Of a stretch of DNA of 64,000 nt, positions 53,504 to 61,430 are shown one piece after another; positions within the stretch are counted from its first letter, which is position 1; every line of letters begins with the position of its first letter. This DNA comes from Micromonospora sp. PLK6-60 (lineage in GTDB: Bacteria > Actinomycetota > Actinomycetes > Mycobacteriales > Micromonosporaceae), in contig NZ_JAIOAA010000001.1 of the NCBI RefSeq assembly GCF_019890675.1, forward strand, positions 654,603 to 718,602, read 5' to 3'. The notes under the pieces were generated by a model. The model was not told the DNA's origin. It ran no database searches and saw only the letters and a list, made by a program, of their open reading frames with translations. The translations under genes were made by a program, and so were the position numbers.

Positions 53504-54160
53504 ATGCGCCGCGCCAGGTACCCCCTCGCGGTGCTGGCCGCGACCGTGCTCGCCGTCCTGGCGGTGCCCGGCGCGGCCCGCGCCGGGACGGGGCTGGCCG
53601 GCAGCGACCCCCGGGACGGGGCGGTCCTGGTGACCACGCCCGCGGCGGTGCGGCTGACCTTCACCGGCGAGCCGGACCTCGACGACTCGCACGTCGCCGT
53701 GCTGGACGACCGGGGGACGGCGGTCACCACCGCCGATCCCCGGCCGGCGGAGCCGCGCACCCTGCGACTGCCCCTCGACGCCGGACTCACCGGGGACCTC
53801 ACCGTCGCCTGGCACGTCAGCTTCCGCGACGGCGGGCAGAGCCAGGGGACGGTGCGGTTCAGCGTCGGCACCGGGCGGCCACCGGCGCCGGCCGGGGCAC
53901 AGCTCGACCGGGCCGCCGCCGACCTGCTCGACTCCCACGCGCACGGCATCGACCCGCTCAGCGCGGTGCTGCTGGTCGTCAACGGGGTGGTGGTGCTGGG
54001 CGCGGTGACCCTCCTGCTCGTACACAATCCGCGCCGGCCACGAGCCTGGCGCCTACCGGCCGAGTTCGGCGGCGGTGGACCGCCGCCGGCGGGCCCACGG
54101 GCGGAACCGGACGCCGGCTCCGCCCGGATCCCACCAACAACCGGAAGGGGTACGACGTGA
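53504..54160 (+). CDS. copC: CopC-domain copper-resistance-type protein
   Basis: 218 residues. A signal peptide (residues 1-27, ending ARA) precedes a CopC/YobA Ig-like domain (GSDPRDGAVLVTTPAAVRLTF, VAWHVSFRDGGQSQGTVRFSV). One membrane helix follows (about 148-172) and the tail is Gly/Pro-rich and cytoplasmic. The classical mature N-terminus HAxLxxSxPxDG is here AGTGLAGSDPRDG: the copper-binding first His is missing. So copper affinity may be reduced. Ends overlapping the next gene's start. Confidence 0.85.
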   Translation: MRRARYPLAVLAATVLAVLAVPGAARAGTGLAGSDPRDGAVLVTTPAAVRLTFTGEPDLDDSHVAVLDDRGTAVTTADPRPAEPRTLRLPLDAGLTGDLTVAWHVSFRDGGQSQGTVRFSVGTGRPPAPAGAQLDRAAADLLDSHAHGIDPLSAVLLVVNGVVVLGAVTLLLVHNPRRPRAWRLPAEFGGGGPPPAGPRAEPDAGSARIPPTTGRGTT

Positions 54161-54963
54161 CCGCTCAGCAGGACGAGATGGCCGCGCTGGCGGCCGAGGG
54201 CAGGGATCTCGACGATCTGGTCGCCGGACTGGCACCGGAGCAGTGGTCGCTGCCGACCCCGGCGCCCGGGTGGACGATCGCCCATCAGATCGCCCACCTC
54301 GCGGCCACGTTCCGGGTCGCCGGGATGGCCGCGGCCCAACCGGACGCCTTCAACGCGATGGTCGCCCGGATCGCCGGCGACTTCAACGGCAACGTGGAAG
54401 CCGCCCTGTCCGAATACCTCAACGACCCGCCGGAGGTGCTGCTCGAACGCTGGCGCGCCGAGCGGAGCACCGCCGAGAAGGCGATCGCCGCGGTGCCGCC
54501 GAACCAGCTGGTGCCCTGGCTGGTCCGTCCGCTGCCGCCGGGCGTCCTGGCCACCGCCGGCTTCATGGAGCTGTTCGGTCACGGGCAGGACATCGCCGAC
54601 ACGCTGGGGGTGCGGCGCACGCCCACCGACCGGATCCGGCACCTGGTCGGCTTCGCGGTGCGGTGCTGGGACTTCGGCTACCAGGCGCGCGACCTGCCCA
54701 CCCCGCAGACCGAACTGCGCTTCGAGCTGACCGCCCCGTCCGGGCAGGTGTGGACGTTCGGCCCCGAGGACTCCCCGGAGCGGATCACCGGGCCGGCGTG
54801 GGACTTCTGCCTGCTGGCCGTCCGGCGCCGGCACCGCGCCGACCTGGCGTTGAGCGCCACCGGTGACATCGCCGAGCACTGGCTCGACATCGCCCAGGCG
54901 TACCGGGGTCCGGCCGGCGCGGGCCGGCAGCCGGGACAGTTCGCCGAGCTGGACCGACGCTGA
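54157..54963 (+). CDS. DinB/MDMPI-like metal-binding protein (TIGR03084-like)
   Basis: 268 residues. N-terminal four-helix DinB/mycothiol-dependent maleylpyruvate isomerase fold: APGWTIAHQIAHLAATFRVA has the first metal His, GFMELFGHGQDIADTLG the second. Proteins of this kind use mycothiol in actinobacteria. The GTG 54157 overlaps the CopC stop, so it belongs to the same transcript. The specific reaction is unknown. Confidence 0.83.
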   Translation: MTAQQDEMAALAAEGRDLDDLVAGLAPEQWSLPTPAPGWTIAHQIAHLAATFRVAGMAAAQPDAFNAMVARIAGDFNGNVEAALSEYLNDPPEVLLERWRAERSTAEKAIAAVPPNQLVPWLVRPLPPGVLATAGFMELFGHGQDIADTLGVRRTPTDRIRHLVGFAVRCWDFGYQARDLPTPQTELRFELTAPSGQVWTFGPEDSPERITGPAWDFCLLAVRRRHRADLALSATGDIAEHWLDIAQAYRGPAGAGRQPGQFAELDRR

Positions 54964-54968
54964 ACCCG

Positions 54969-55018
54969 AGGCCACCGCCCCGGCACCGATCACCCGATCC
55001 GTGCCGGGGCGGTGGCCT
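54969..55018. terminator. Terminator hairpin
   Basis: AGGCCACCGCCCCGGCAC (54969-54986) pairs perfectly with 55001-55018 across a 14-base loop, six bases after the DinB-like stop. Strong terminator for the copper-related unit. Confidence 0.85.
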
Positions 55019-55107
55019 GAGTACGACCCGTAGCGGATCGCCGTGTCCCGGATGCACCGGCTGTCGACGCCCGTCGGACGTACGATCAGAGGTCAGGAGG
55101 TAGAGAC

Positions 55108-55461
55108 ATGGCTCGCGGCGACGGCGCACCACCTGGGTCACGGTATGTGGACCAGCGGCACTTCGTGGTCGCACCCTCCCTGGCCGATCTGCGCGGCCCG
55201 ACTCACGGGATGGTGACACTCGATCGGTGGTTGGACTGGTCCGGTGACAGTACCTACGACCTCGACGACGCCGGCGATCTACAGCTGATGTACCAGACGG
55301 TTCTGAATCAGGCCAATTCGGCTGCGGATCTGTGCCGATGGTTGCACGGCCCGACGCTGCGCCGTTTGTGGCCCAGCTTGTGGTTGCCGGCCCGGATACG
55401 GGCGTTGTGGCAGGCGCGCTTTCCCGAGCTGACTACGCCGCCCGAGGCGCTGGCCGGATAG
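55108..55461 (+). CDS. Unrecognised 117-aa protein paired with AbiEii-type nucleotidyltransferase
   Basis: 117 residues. Sequence features: VAPSLADLRGPTHGMVTLDRWLDWSG and a basic aromatic C-terminus (HGPTLRRLWPSLWLPARIRALWQARFPEL). No domain recognised. It is the first gene of a two-gene operon whose second gene starts 2 bases after its stop. By analogy with AbiEi/AbiEii-like pairs it may be an antitoxin or partner, but it does not show the usual AbiEi winged-helix motifs that I know. Start ATG 55108 has AGGAGGT upstream. Confidence 0.72.
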   Translation: MARGDGAPPGSRYVDQRHFVVAPSLADLRGPTHGMVTLDRWLDWSGDSTYDLDDAGDLQLMYQTVLNQANSAADLCRWLHGPTLRRLWPSLWLPARIRALWQARFPELTTPPEALAG

Positions 55462-55463
55462 AA

Positions 55464-56117
55464 GTGGATCACGTTCACCTCCGCCTCGCGGAGATCGGAC
55501 TGCGGGTCGCCGCCCGATACGGCTTCGCATTGGCCGGCGGCTATGCGGTGCAGGCCCACGGCATCCTGGACCGCCCGAGTGAGGACGTCGACCTGTTCAC
55601 CGCGTGGGAGCGACGTGGCGAGTTCACCGCAGCGGTGGACGCCGTGGTCGGCGGTTACCGCTCGAACGGTTACTCCGTCGACGTGACGCAGCAGTTCGAC
55701 ACGTTCGCCCGCCTTGCGGTCACCGACCCTGCTCATCCGGAGCATCCGTACAAGGTCGAGTTGGCAGCCAACTGGCGCGCGTTGCCGCCGGTGATGATGG
55801 ACGTCGGGCCGGTGTTGCACGCCGACGACGTGGTCGCGGGCAAGATGTCCGCTCTCTACACGCGCGCCGAGCCTCGCGATTTCCTGGACATTGACGCGGC
55901 GGTCCTGAGCGGTCGCTACACCCGGGCCCGGTTGTGCGAGTTGGCCGAACAATCCGACGCGGGTTTCGACCGGCGCGTCCTGGCGGACCTGTTCGGGATG
56001 ATGGAGCGTTACCCGGACCGCCGGTTCGCCGCCTACGGCGCGGCCCCCGCCCAGATCAGCGAGATGCGCAAACGCTTCGCCCAGTGGCGCGACGAGCTCG
56101 TCGCCGACCTACCGTAG
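55464..56117 (+). CDS. AbiEii-type nucleotidyltransferase (toxin-like)
   Basis: 217 residues from GTG 55464, 2 bases after the previous stop; an upstream start at 55332 would put a 44-residue tail inside the previous gene. GGYAVQAHGILDRPSEDVDLF (residues 25-44) has the nucleotidyltransferase GG-x-DxD site with Asp41 and Asp43, as in AbiEii/AbiGii and MenAT toxins, which transfer nucleotides to tRNA or proteins. Possible phage-defence or stress module (inference). Lower local GC and rarer codons than the neighbours hint at separate origin. Confidence 0.85.
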   Translation: MDHVHLRLAEIGLRVAARYGFALAGGYAVQAHGILDRPSEDVDLFTAWERRGEFTAAVDAVVGGYRSNGYSVDVTQQFDTFARLAVTDPAHPEHPYKVELAANWRALPPVMMDVGPVLHADDVVAGKMSALYTRAEPRDFLDIDAAVLSGRYTRARLCELAEQSDAGFDRRVLADLFGMMERYPDRRFAAYGAAPAQISEMRKRFAQWRDELVADLP

Positions 56118-56151
56118 TTCGTGCGAACGCCCCGTCCGACAGCGGCTGGTG

Positions 56152-56814
56152 TCACCGGCGGCGCGGCGTGATCAGACCCGACTCGTACGCCCACACGACC
56201 AGTTGGGCGCGGTCGCGGCAGTGCAGCTTGGTCATCGCCCGGTTGACGTGGGTCTTGGCGGTCAGCGGGCTGATCACCATGCGTGCGGCGATCTCGTCGT
56301 TGCTCAGCCCGCGGGCGACGAGCTCGACGACCTCCTGTTCGCGGGCGGTCAGCAGGTGCCGCCCCGCCGCCCGGTCGGCCGGCGGCGGCCCGGCGACGAA
56401 CTCGCTGATCAGCGTGCGGGTGACCGCCGGGGCGAGCAGCGCGTCGCCGTGCGCGACGACGGCGACGGCCCGCAGCAGGTCGCCGGGATCGGCGTCCTTG
56501 AGCAGGAAGCCGCTGGCGCCCGCGCGGAGGGCGGCGAAGACGTACGAGTCGAGTCCGTAGTTGGTGAGGATCAGGACGCGGACCGCGGCGAGGGCGCCGT
56601 CGGCGGCGATGCGTCGGGTGGCCTCGATGCCGTCAAGCCCGGGCATCTGCACGTCCATCAGCACGACGTCCGGGCGTAGGCGTCGCGCCAGCTCGACGGC
56701 GGCGGCGCCGTCCGCGGCCTCGCCGACGACCGCCAGGTCGTCCTCCGCGTCCAGCAGGGCCCGGAACCCGGCCCGCATCAGGGCCTGGTCGTCGGCGAGC
56801 AGGACCCGGATCAT
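56152..56814 (-). CDS. NarL-family response regulator
   Basis: 220 residues. Full receiver (LLADDQALMRAGFRALL, phospho-Asp in VVLMDVQMPGLDG, LILTNYG, GFLLKDADP) and LuxR HTH (LTAREQEVVELVARGLSNDEIAARM). The partner kinase is encoded directly upstream on the same strand, at 56891-58020, but that gene is frameshifted. Confidence 0.92.
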   Translation of the reverse strand: MIRVLLADDQALMRAGFRALLDAEDDLAVVGEAADGAAAVELARRLRPDVVLMDVQMPGLDGIEATRRIAADGALAAVRVLILTNYGLDSYVFAALRAGASGFLLKDADPGDLLRAVAVVAHGDALLAPAVTRTLISEFVAGPPPADRAAGRHLLTAREQEVVELVARGLSNDEIAARMVISPLTAKTHVNRAMTKLHCRDRAQLVVWAYESGLITPRRR

Positions 56815-56890
56815 GCCGACCCCTGCCTCCGGTTGGCGCCGCCCCGATCCGGGCCCGACCGATCCGCCCGGACCTCGCGCCGACGCTCGG

Positions 56891-58020
56891 TCATGCCGCC
56901 CCCCGCACCGGGAACGTGGCCCGCACCGTGAAACCGCCCTCGTCGTCGGCGGCGGCGTGCAGGGTGCCGCCCAGACCGGTGACCCGTTCCCGCATGCCGC
57001 GCAGGCCCACCCCGGGGGTCACCGGCTTCTCCGGTGACGCCTGGCCGTCGTCGGTCACCGAGACGGTCAGCCACGCCGGAGCGTACTCGACGTGGACCCG
57101 GGCGGTGGCGGAGCCGGCGTGCCGGGCCACGTTGGTCAGGGCTTCCTGGACGACGCGGTAGCCGGCCTGGTCGACCTCGGCGGGCAGGTCCCGGGGCTGG
57201 CCGGTGACGGCGACCCGCACCGGCACACCGGCCGCCCGGGTCCGCTCGGCGAGCTCGCCCAGCCGGGCCAGCCCGACCCGGTCCCCGTCGCCGGGTGAGC
57301 GCAGGACCTCCAGCGTGGCCCGCAGTTCCCGCATGGCGGCGCCGCTGGCCTCCTGGATGGCCAGCAGCGCGGCCGGCGGTTCGTCGCCCTGCTTGCGGGC
57401 CAGGTGCACGGCGATCCCGGCCTGCACCTTGATCACCGAGATGCTGTGGGTCAGCGAGTCGTGCAGGTCCCGGGCGATGCGCAGGCGCTCCTCCCCCGCG
57501 CGGCGCAGCGCCATCTCCTCGCGGGTGCGTTCGGCCTCGACCGCCCGCTGCTCGACCTGCTCCAGGTAGGCCCGGCGCTGCCGCGCGACGAGCCGGCGAC
57601 GTTGGCCGCCACGAACCAGCCAAGCAGCAGGGCGGTCCGCTCGGCGATCTGCTGGCCGGGCCGCCCGGCGGGCGCGACGGTGACGTCGCGGGCCAGGAAG
57701 CCGCCGAGGAAGACGAGGCTGGCCAGCAGGGGGGCCGCGCGGTGCCCGCGCCACGCGGCGACGTAGACCGCGCCGAGGACGGGGAACGCGGCGGACACCC
57801 CGGGATGCACCCGGACGTGGAAGGCCAGCATGGCGGCGGCCACCGCCAGCAACGTCACCACCGGGTGCCGCCGGCACACCGCCAGGGCCGCCGCCATGAC
57901 CAGGACCAGGGTGACGTCGAGCGCCCCGACCGGCGCGGCGTCCGGGGCGAGCGCGGCATTGCCGAGCAGCAGGACGCCGAGGGCGAGGCCGCTGAGGGCG
58001 TACGGCAGGTCGCGGCGCAT
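56891..58020 (-). pseudogene. Sensor histidine kinase, frameshifted
   Basis: The gene needs two frames. The first, from ATG 58020 (or 58056), encodes four to five membrane helices (YALSGLALGVLLLGNAAL to LLGWFVAANVA). The second, entered near 57590-57600, encodes LVARQRRAYLEQVEQRAVEAE, the H-box RIARDLHDSLTHSIS, and the HATPase domain ending at 56891. Reading GCC GGC TCG instead of GCC GGx CTC means one base is missing. Either a real one-base deletion inactivated the kinase or the sequence has an error; the flanking domains look undecayed, favouring a recent change or error. Confidence 0.82.
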
Positions 58021-58164
58021 GACCGCACTGTAGAACGGCCGTACGTCGGGAGGCATCCTGCGACCGCGGTAGCCGCGGCGTACCACCGAGGCGGTATCGG
58101 CGGCCGGGCAAGTGCCTACGACGGCACGACGTTTTCCCGCCCGGCCGGGGCCAGCATCGAGCCC

Positions 58165-59154
58165 ATGACATACCGCTTCTTCACGCCGCCGAAGGCATCG
58201 GCGGCGACCGGTGTCACCGCGGCGGTGTACCGGCAGCTGCGCGACGAGTTCCTCGGGCCGGTGCCCACCTTCCAGGCGCTCTCGGTGGTGCCGGAGGTGC
58301 AGGCCGCGGCGTGGGCGTTGCTGCGCGAGGCGCTGCTCGCCGGGGACGCGTCCCGGGTCGAACGGGAACTCGTCGCGTCGGCGGTGTCCCGGGCCAACCG
58401 CTGCCGGTTCTGCCTCGACGCCCACGTGATGCTGCTGCACGCGCTCGGCGAGCACCAGCTGGCCGAGGTGGTCGCCCAGGGTGGCACGCCATCCGCGCCG
58501 AGGCACGCCGAACTCGTCGCCTGGGCCGAGGCCAGCCGCAGCCCGCGGGCCGTCGGCTGGTCCAGCCCGTACCGGCCGGAGATCACCGGCACGCTGCTCG
58601 CCTTCCACTTCATCAACCGGATCGTCTCGGCGCTGCTCGACCCGGATCTGCTGCCCGGTGGCCTGCAGCGGTCCCCGGTGGTGCGATCGGTCGGGGGCCG
58701 GCTCTACGCCCGGGCGGCCCGGGAGCCGAAGGAGCCGGGCCGCGGCCTGGCGCTGCTCGACGCCGGCCCGGTGCCGGCACCGGACTGGGCCGGGGACAGC
58801 CCGGTGGGCGTGGCGTACGCGGCGCTGCGCGACGCCGCGCTGCGCGGCGGGCACCTGCTGGGTGACGTGGCCCGGCAGACGGTCGCCGCCACGGTGCGGT
58901 GGGAGGACGGACGGTACCCGGCCCGGCCCGTGGAGTGGGCCGCCGACCTGATCCGGGACCTGCCCGGCGCCGACCGGGTGGGGGCGCGGATCGCGCTGCT
59001 GGCGGCGTTCGCACCCGGCGCGATCCGCACCGGGGACGTCGCGCTGTGGCGGCTGACCCACCCGCCCGACGCCGACCTCGTGTGGCTGGTCGCGTACGGG
59101 GCGATGACAGCCACCGAGCACGTCGCCCAGGCCCTGTCCCCCGCTCGTTCCTAG
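58165..59154 (+). CDS. AhpD/carboxymuconolactone-decarboxylase-like protein (paralog)
   Basis: 329 residues from ATG 58165. Like the protein at 42369: redox CxxC-x3-H motif CRFCLDAHVM with VASAVSRANR before it (about residue 75), FHFINRIVSALLD in the middle, and a long second part. The two share order and motifs though their sequences differ. First of three adjacent plus-strand genes with a membrane protein and the multicopper oxidase; this points to redox chemistry at the membrane. Confidence 0.8.
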   Translation: MTYRFFTPPKASAATGVTAAVYRQLRDEFLGPVPTFQALSVVPEVQAAAWALLREALLAGDASRVERELVASAVSRANRCRFCLDAHVMLLHALGEHQLAEVVAQGGTPSAPRHAELVAWAEASRSPRAVGWSSPYRPEITGTLLAFHFINRIVSALLDPDLLPGGLQRSPVVRSVGGRLYARAAREPKEPGRGLALLDAGPVPAPDWAGDSPVGVAYAALRDAALRGGHLLGDVARQTVAATVRWEDGRYPARPVEWAADLIRDLPGADRVGARIALLAAFAPGAIRTGDVALWRLTHPPDADLVWLVAYGAMTATEHVAQALSPARS

Positions 59155-59163
59155 GAGGTCACC

Positions 59164-59616
59164 ATGCGCAAGGCCCTCGTCGTCGTCAGCCTCGTGTCGC
59201 TCGTCGCGTTCGTCTTCCAGTTCGTCTTCGCCGCCGTGGGGGCGTTCACCAAACCCGCGAGCGAGGGCGCGTACGCACTGCACAGCGTCACCGGGATGGC
59301 CGTCATCCCCGCCCTCATCCTGCTCACCACCCTGGTCGCCGTGCTGGCCAGGGCGCCGGGTCGGATCATCGGACTGGCGATCCTGCCGCTCGGCCTGGTC
59401 GTCCTCCAGCCGCTGATCGCCATGCTCGCCAACGCGCTCACCGACACCGCCGGCGGCAGCACCCCGTTCGGCCTGACCATCGCCGGGCTGCACGCCCTCA
59501 ACGGCATCATCGTGGTGCACATCGTGGTCCGCGTGCACCAGGCGGCCCGCCGGCTGGCGTACCCGACGCCCGCCGAGGCCACGACGGTGGCCGTCGGGGA
59601 ACGGGAGCCGGCATGA
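59164..59616 (+). CDS. Four-helix membrane protein (DUF6220-like)
   Basis: 150 residues with four hydrophobic stretches (ALVVVSLVSLVAFVFQFVFAA, MAVIPALILLTTLVAVL, IIGLAILPLGLVVLQPLIAML, GLHALNGIIVVHIVVRVH). One His in each of the two loops/helices (ALHSVTG, GLHALNG) could bind heme or metal. It overlaps the MCO gene (ATG inside its stop) and begins 9 bases after the AhpD-like stop, so likely a partner of the oxidase. Confidence 0.78.
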   Translation: MRKALVVVSLVSLVAFVFQFVFAAVGAFTKPASEGAYALHSVTGMAVIPALILLTTLVAVLARAPGRIIGLAILPLGLVVLQPLIAMLANALTDTAGGSTPFGLTIAGLHALNGIIVVHIVVRVHQAARRLAYPTPAEATTVAVGEREPA

Positions 59617-61349
59617 CCGTCGGCTCGCTGCTCGCGGCGGACCTGGTGATCGCGGTCCTGGCGATCGCCGGGTGGCTGGGCGGCGGCGCGGCCGCGGCGG
59701 CCCGGCGCCGCCGGCTCGCGCTGGGACTGGCCGCCGTCGCGCTGCTCGCCACGGCGGCCCGCGCGGTCACCGTCGCCGCGCTGGCCCGGGCCGGCTGGTG
59801 GTTCGCGGCGGAAAAGGTGCTCATCGCCGCCCCGCTGTCGCTGGCGGGGGTGCTCGTCGCCGGGCCGTGGCTGCTGCGGGCGCGGCCCGACTCCCGGTCC
59901 GCGGCGGTCCCGCTGCTCTTCGCCGGGTACGCCGCGAGCGGCGCCCTGCTCGTCACGCTCCTGCACGGCTATCCGGTGTCGGTGGGCGCGGGACTGCTGG
60001 CGGTCGCCGGGGTCGTCACGGCCACCGCCGTCTCGTGGCGGGCCCTCGACACCCGCCCGTCCCGGACCCTGTCCCGGGCGGCCCTCGTGGTGGCGGTCGC
60101 GGCGCTGCTGGCCGGAACCGCGCTCGTGGTCACCCCGAACGCCGCGCCCGCCGTACCCGATCATGATCATCGGGCGGCGCGGATCGTGGGCGAACCGACC
60201 CGGCGGTTCACCCTGACGGCCGGGACCGCCACGGTACGGGCGGGCGGCCGGGACGTCGCGGCGTGGGCGTTCGACGCCCAGGTGCCCGGGCCCGAGCTGA
60301 CCGCCACCGTCGGCGACGTGCTGGAGGTGACCCTGCGCAACCGGGACATCGGGCGGGGCGTCACGCTGCACTGGCACGGGTACGACGTGCCGAACGACCA
60401 GGACGGGGTGCCCGGCGTGACCCAGGCGGCCGTGCTGCCCGGGCAGGAGTTCGTCTACCGCTTCCGGGCCGACCAGGCCGGCACGTACTGGTATCACACC
60501 CACGCGGTGTCCGACGTCGGCGTGCGGATGGGCCTCTACGGGGTCCTGGTGGTGCGCCCGGCACCGGTCACCGGCGTCGAGGTCACGGTGCCGGTGCACA
60601 CCCTGGCCGGCGTCGCGCTGCCCGCGCCGACGACCGCGCCCGTCGCGGCCGGGGTGCCGGTGCGGCTGCGGCTGATCAACACCGACAGCACCACCCACCG
60701 GTACGCCCTGGCCGGGGTCCCGTTCCGGGTCGCCGCCATCGACGGCGTCGACCTGCGCGGCCCGACACCGCTGGCGGACACCGCCGTGCTGATCCCGGCC
60801 GGGGGCCGCTACGACCTGGTGTTCACCGCGCCCGCCACGCCGGTGGGGCTGTTCGTCGACGGACGGGCGGTCTGGTCCACCGGAGCGGTGTCGGCGGCGA
60901 CCGGTGGGTGGCCGGTGCTGGATCCGCTCGGCTACGGCGTCGCCGCCGCGGTGCCGTGGACCCGGTTCGACCGGGAGTTCCCGCTGGTCCTCGACCGCGG
61001 CCTCGACCTGCGCGGGCTGCTCCCCCGTTACGCGCACACCGTCAACGGCGCGGCCGGCCCGGACATCCCGCCGCAGGTGGTCCGCCGGGGCGACGTCGTC
61101 AGGTTCACCATCGTCAACCGATCCTTGGTGGTGCACCCGTGGCATCTGCACGGCCATCACGTGCTGGTGCTGTCCCGCAACGGTGCGCGGGCGACCGGAA
61201 GTCCGCTGTGGCTGGACTCCTTCGACGTGCGCCCCGGCGACGTCTGGGAGGTGGCCTTCACCGCCGACAACCCCGGGATGTGGGCCAACCACTGCCACAA
61301 CCTGCCACACGCCGACGCCGGGATGATGCTGCACCTGATGTACGGGTAG
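59613..61349 (+). CDS. Membrane-anchored multicopper oxidase
   Basis: 578 residues. Five predicted membrane helices in residues 1-175 anchor an extracellular cupredoxin region. All four copper motifs are present: LHWHGYDVPN, YWYHTHAVSD, HPWHLHGHHV and the type 1 copper segment NHCHNLPHADAGMM. A HDH in PDHDHR after the last helix may add metal binding. Laccase/metallo-oxidase activity (possibly Cu(I) oxidation) at the outer face of the membrane is expected. Translationally coupled to the preceding membrane protein. Strong terminator follows. Confidence 0.92.
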   Translation: MTVGSLLAADLVIAVLAIAGWLGGGAAAAARRRRLALGLAAVALLATAARAVTVAALARAGWWFAAEKVLIAAPLSLAGVLVAGPWLLRARPDSRSAAVPLLFAGYAASGALLVTLLHGYPVSVGAGLLAVAGVVTATAVSWRALDTRPSRTLSRAALVVAVAALLAGTALVVTPNAAPAVPDHDHRAARIVGEPTRRFTLTAGTATVRAGGRDVAAWAFDAQVPGPELTATVGDVLEVTLRNRDIGRGVTLHWHGYDVPNDQDGVPGVTQAAVLPGQEFVYRFRADQAGTYWYHTHAVSDVGVRMGLYGVLVVRPAPVTGVEVTVPVHTLAGVALPAPTTAPVAAGVPVRLRLINTDSTTHRYALAGVPFRVAAIDGVDLRGPTPLADTAVLIPAGGRYDLVFTAPATPVGLFVDGRAVWSTGAVSAATGGWPVLDPLGYGVAAAVPWTRFDREFPLVLDRGLDLRGLLPRYAHTVNGAAGPDIPPQVVRRGDVVRFTIVNRSLVVHPWHLHGHHVLVLSRNGARATGSPLWLDSFDVRPGDVWEVAFTADNPGMWANHCHNLPHADAGMMLHLMYG

Positions 61350-61381
61350 GCCACCGCGCCGGCGGTGTCGGTGCCGTACGC

Positions 61382-61422
61382 GGCGGGGCCGGGGCGACCG
61401 TGTCGGTCGCCCCGGCCCCGCC
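61382..61422. terminator. Bidirectional terminator
   Basis: A 19-base perfect stem (GGCGGGGCCGGGGCGACCG, 61382-61400, and complement 61404-61422) with a 3-base loop lies between the convergent oxidase and esterase genes. Confidence 0.85.
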
Positions 61423-61430
61423 CGGATTCG

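Noticed and set aside
53504..54160. Possible enediyne apoprotein (neocarzinostatin/CagA-like)
   Set aside because: The secreted Ig-like protein follows the CopC pattern, not that of chromoprotein apoproteins, and has a C-terminal membrane helix. No apoprotein gene was found in the window.
55332..55463. N-terminal extension of the AbiEii-type protein
   Set aside because: It would overlap the preceding 117-aa gene by 130 bases and adds a sequence without pattern; GTG 55464 fits the operon spacing and domain start.
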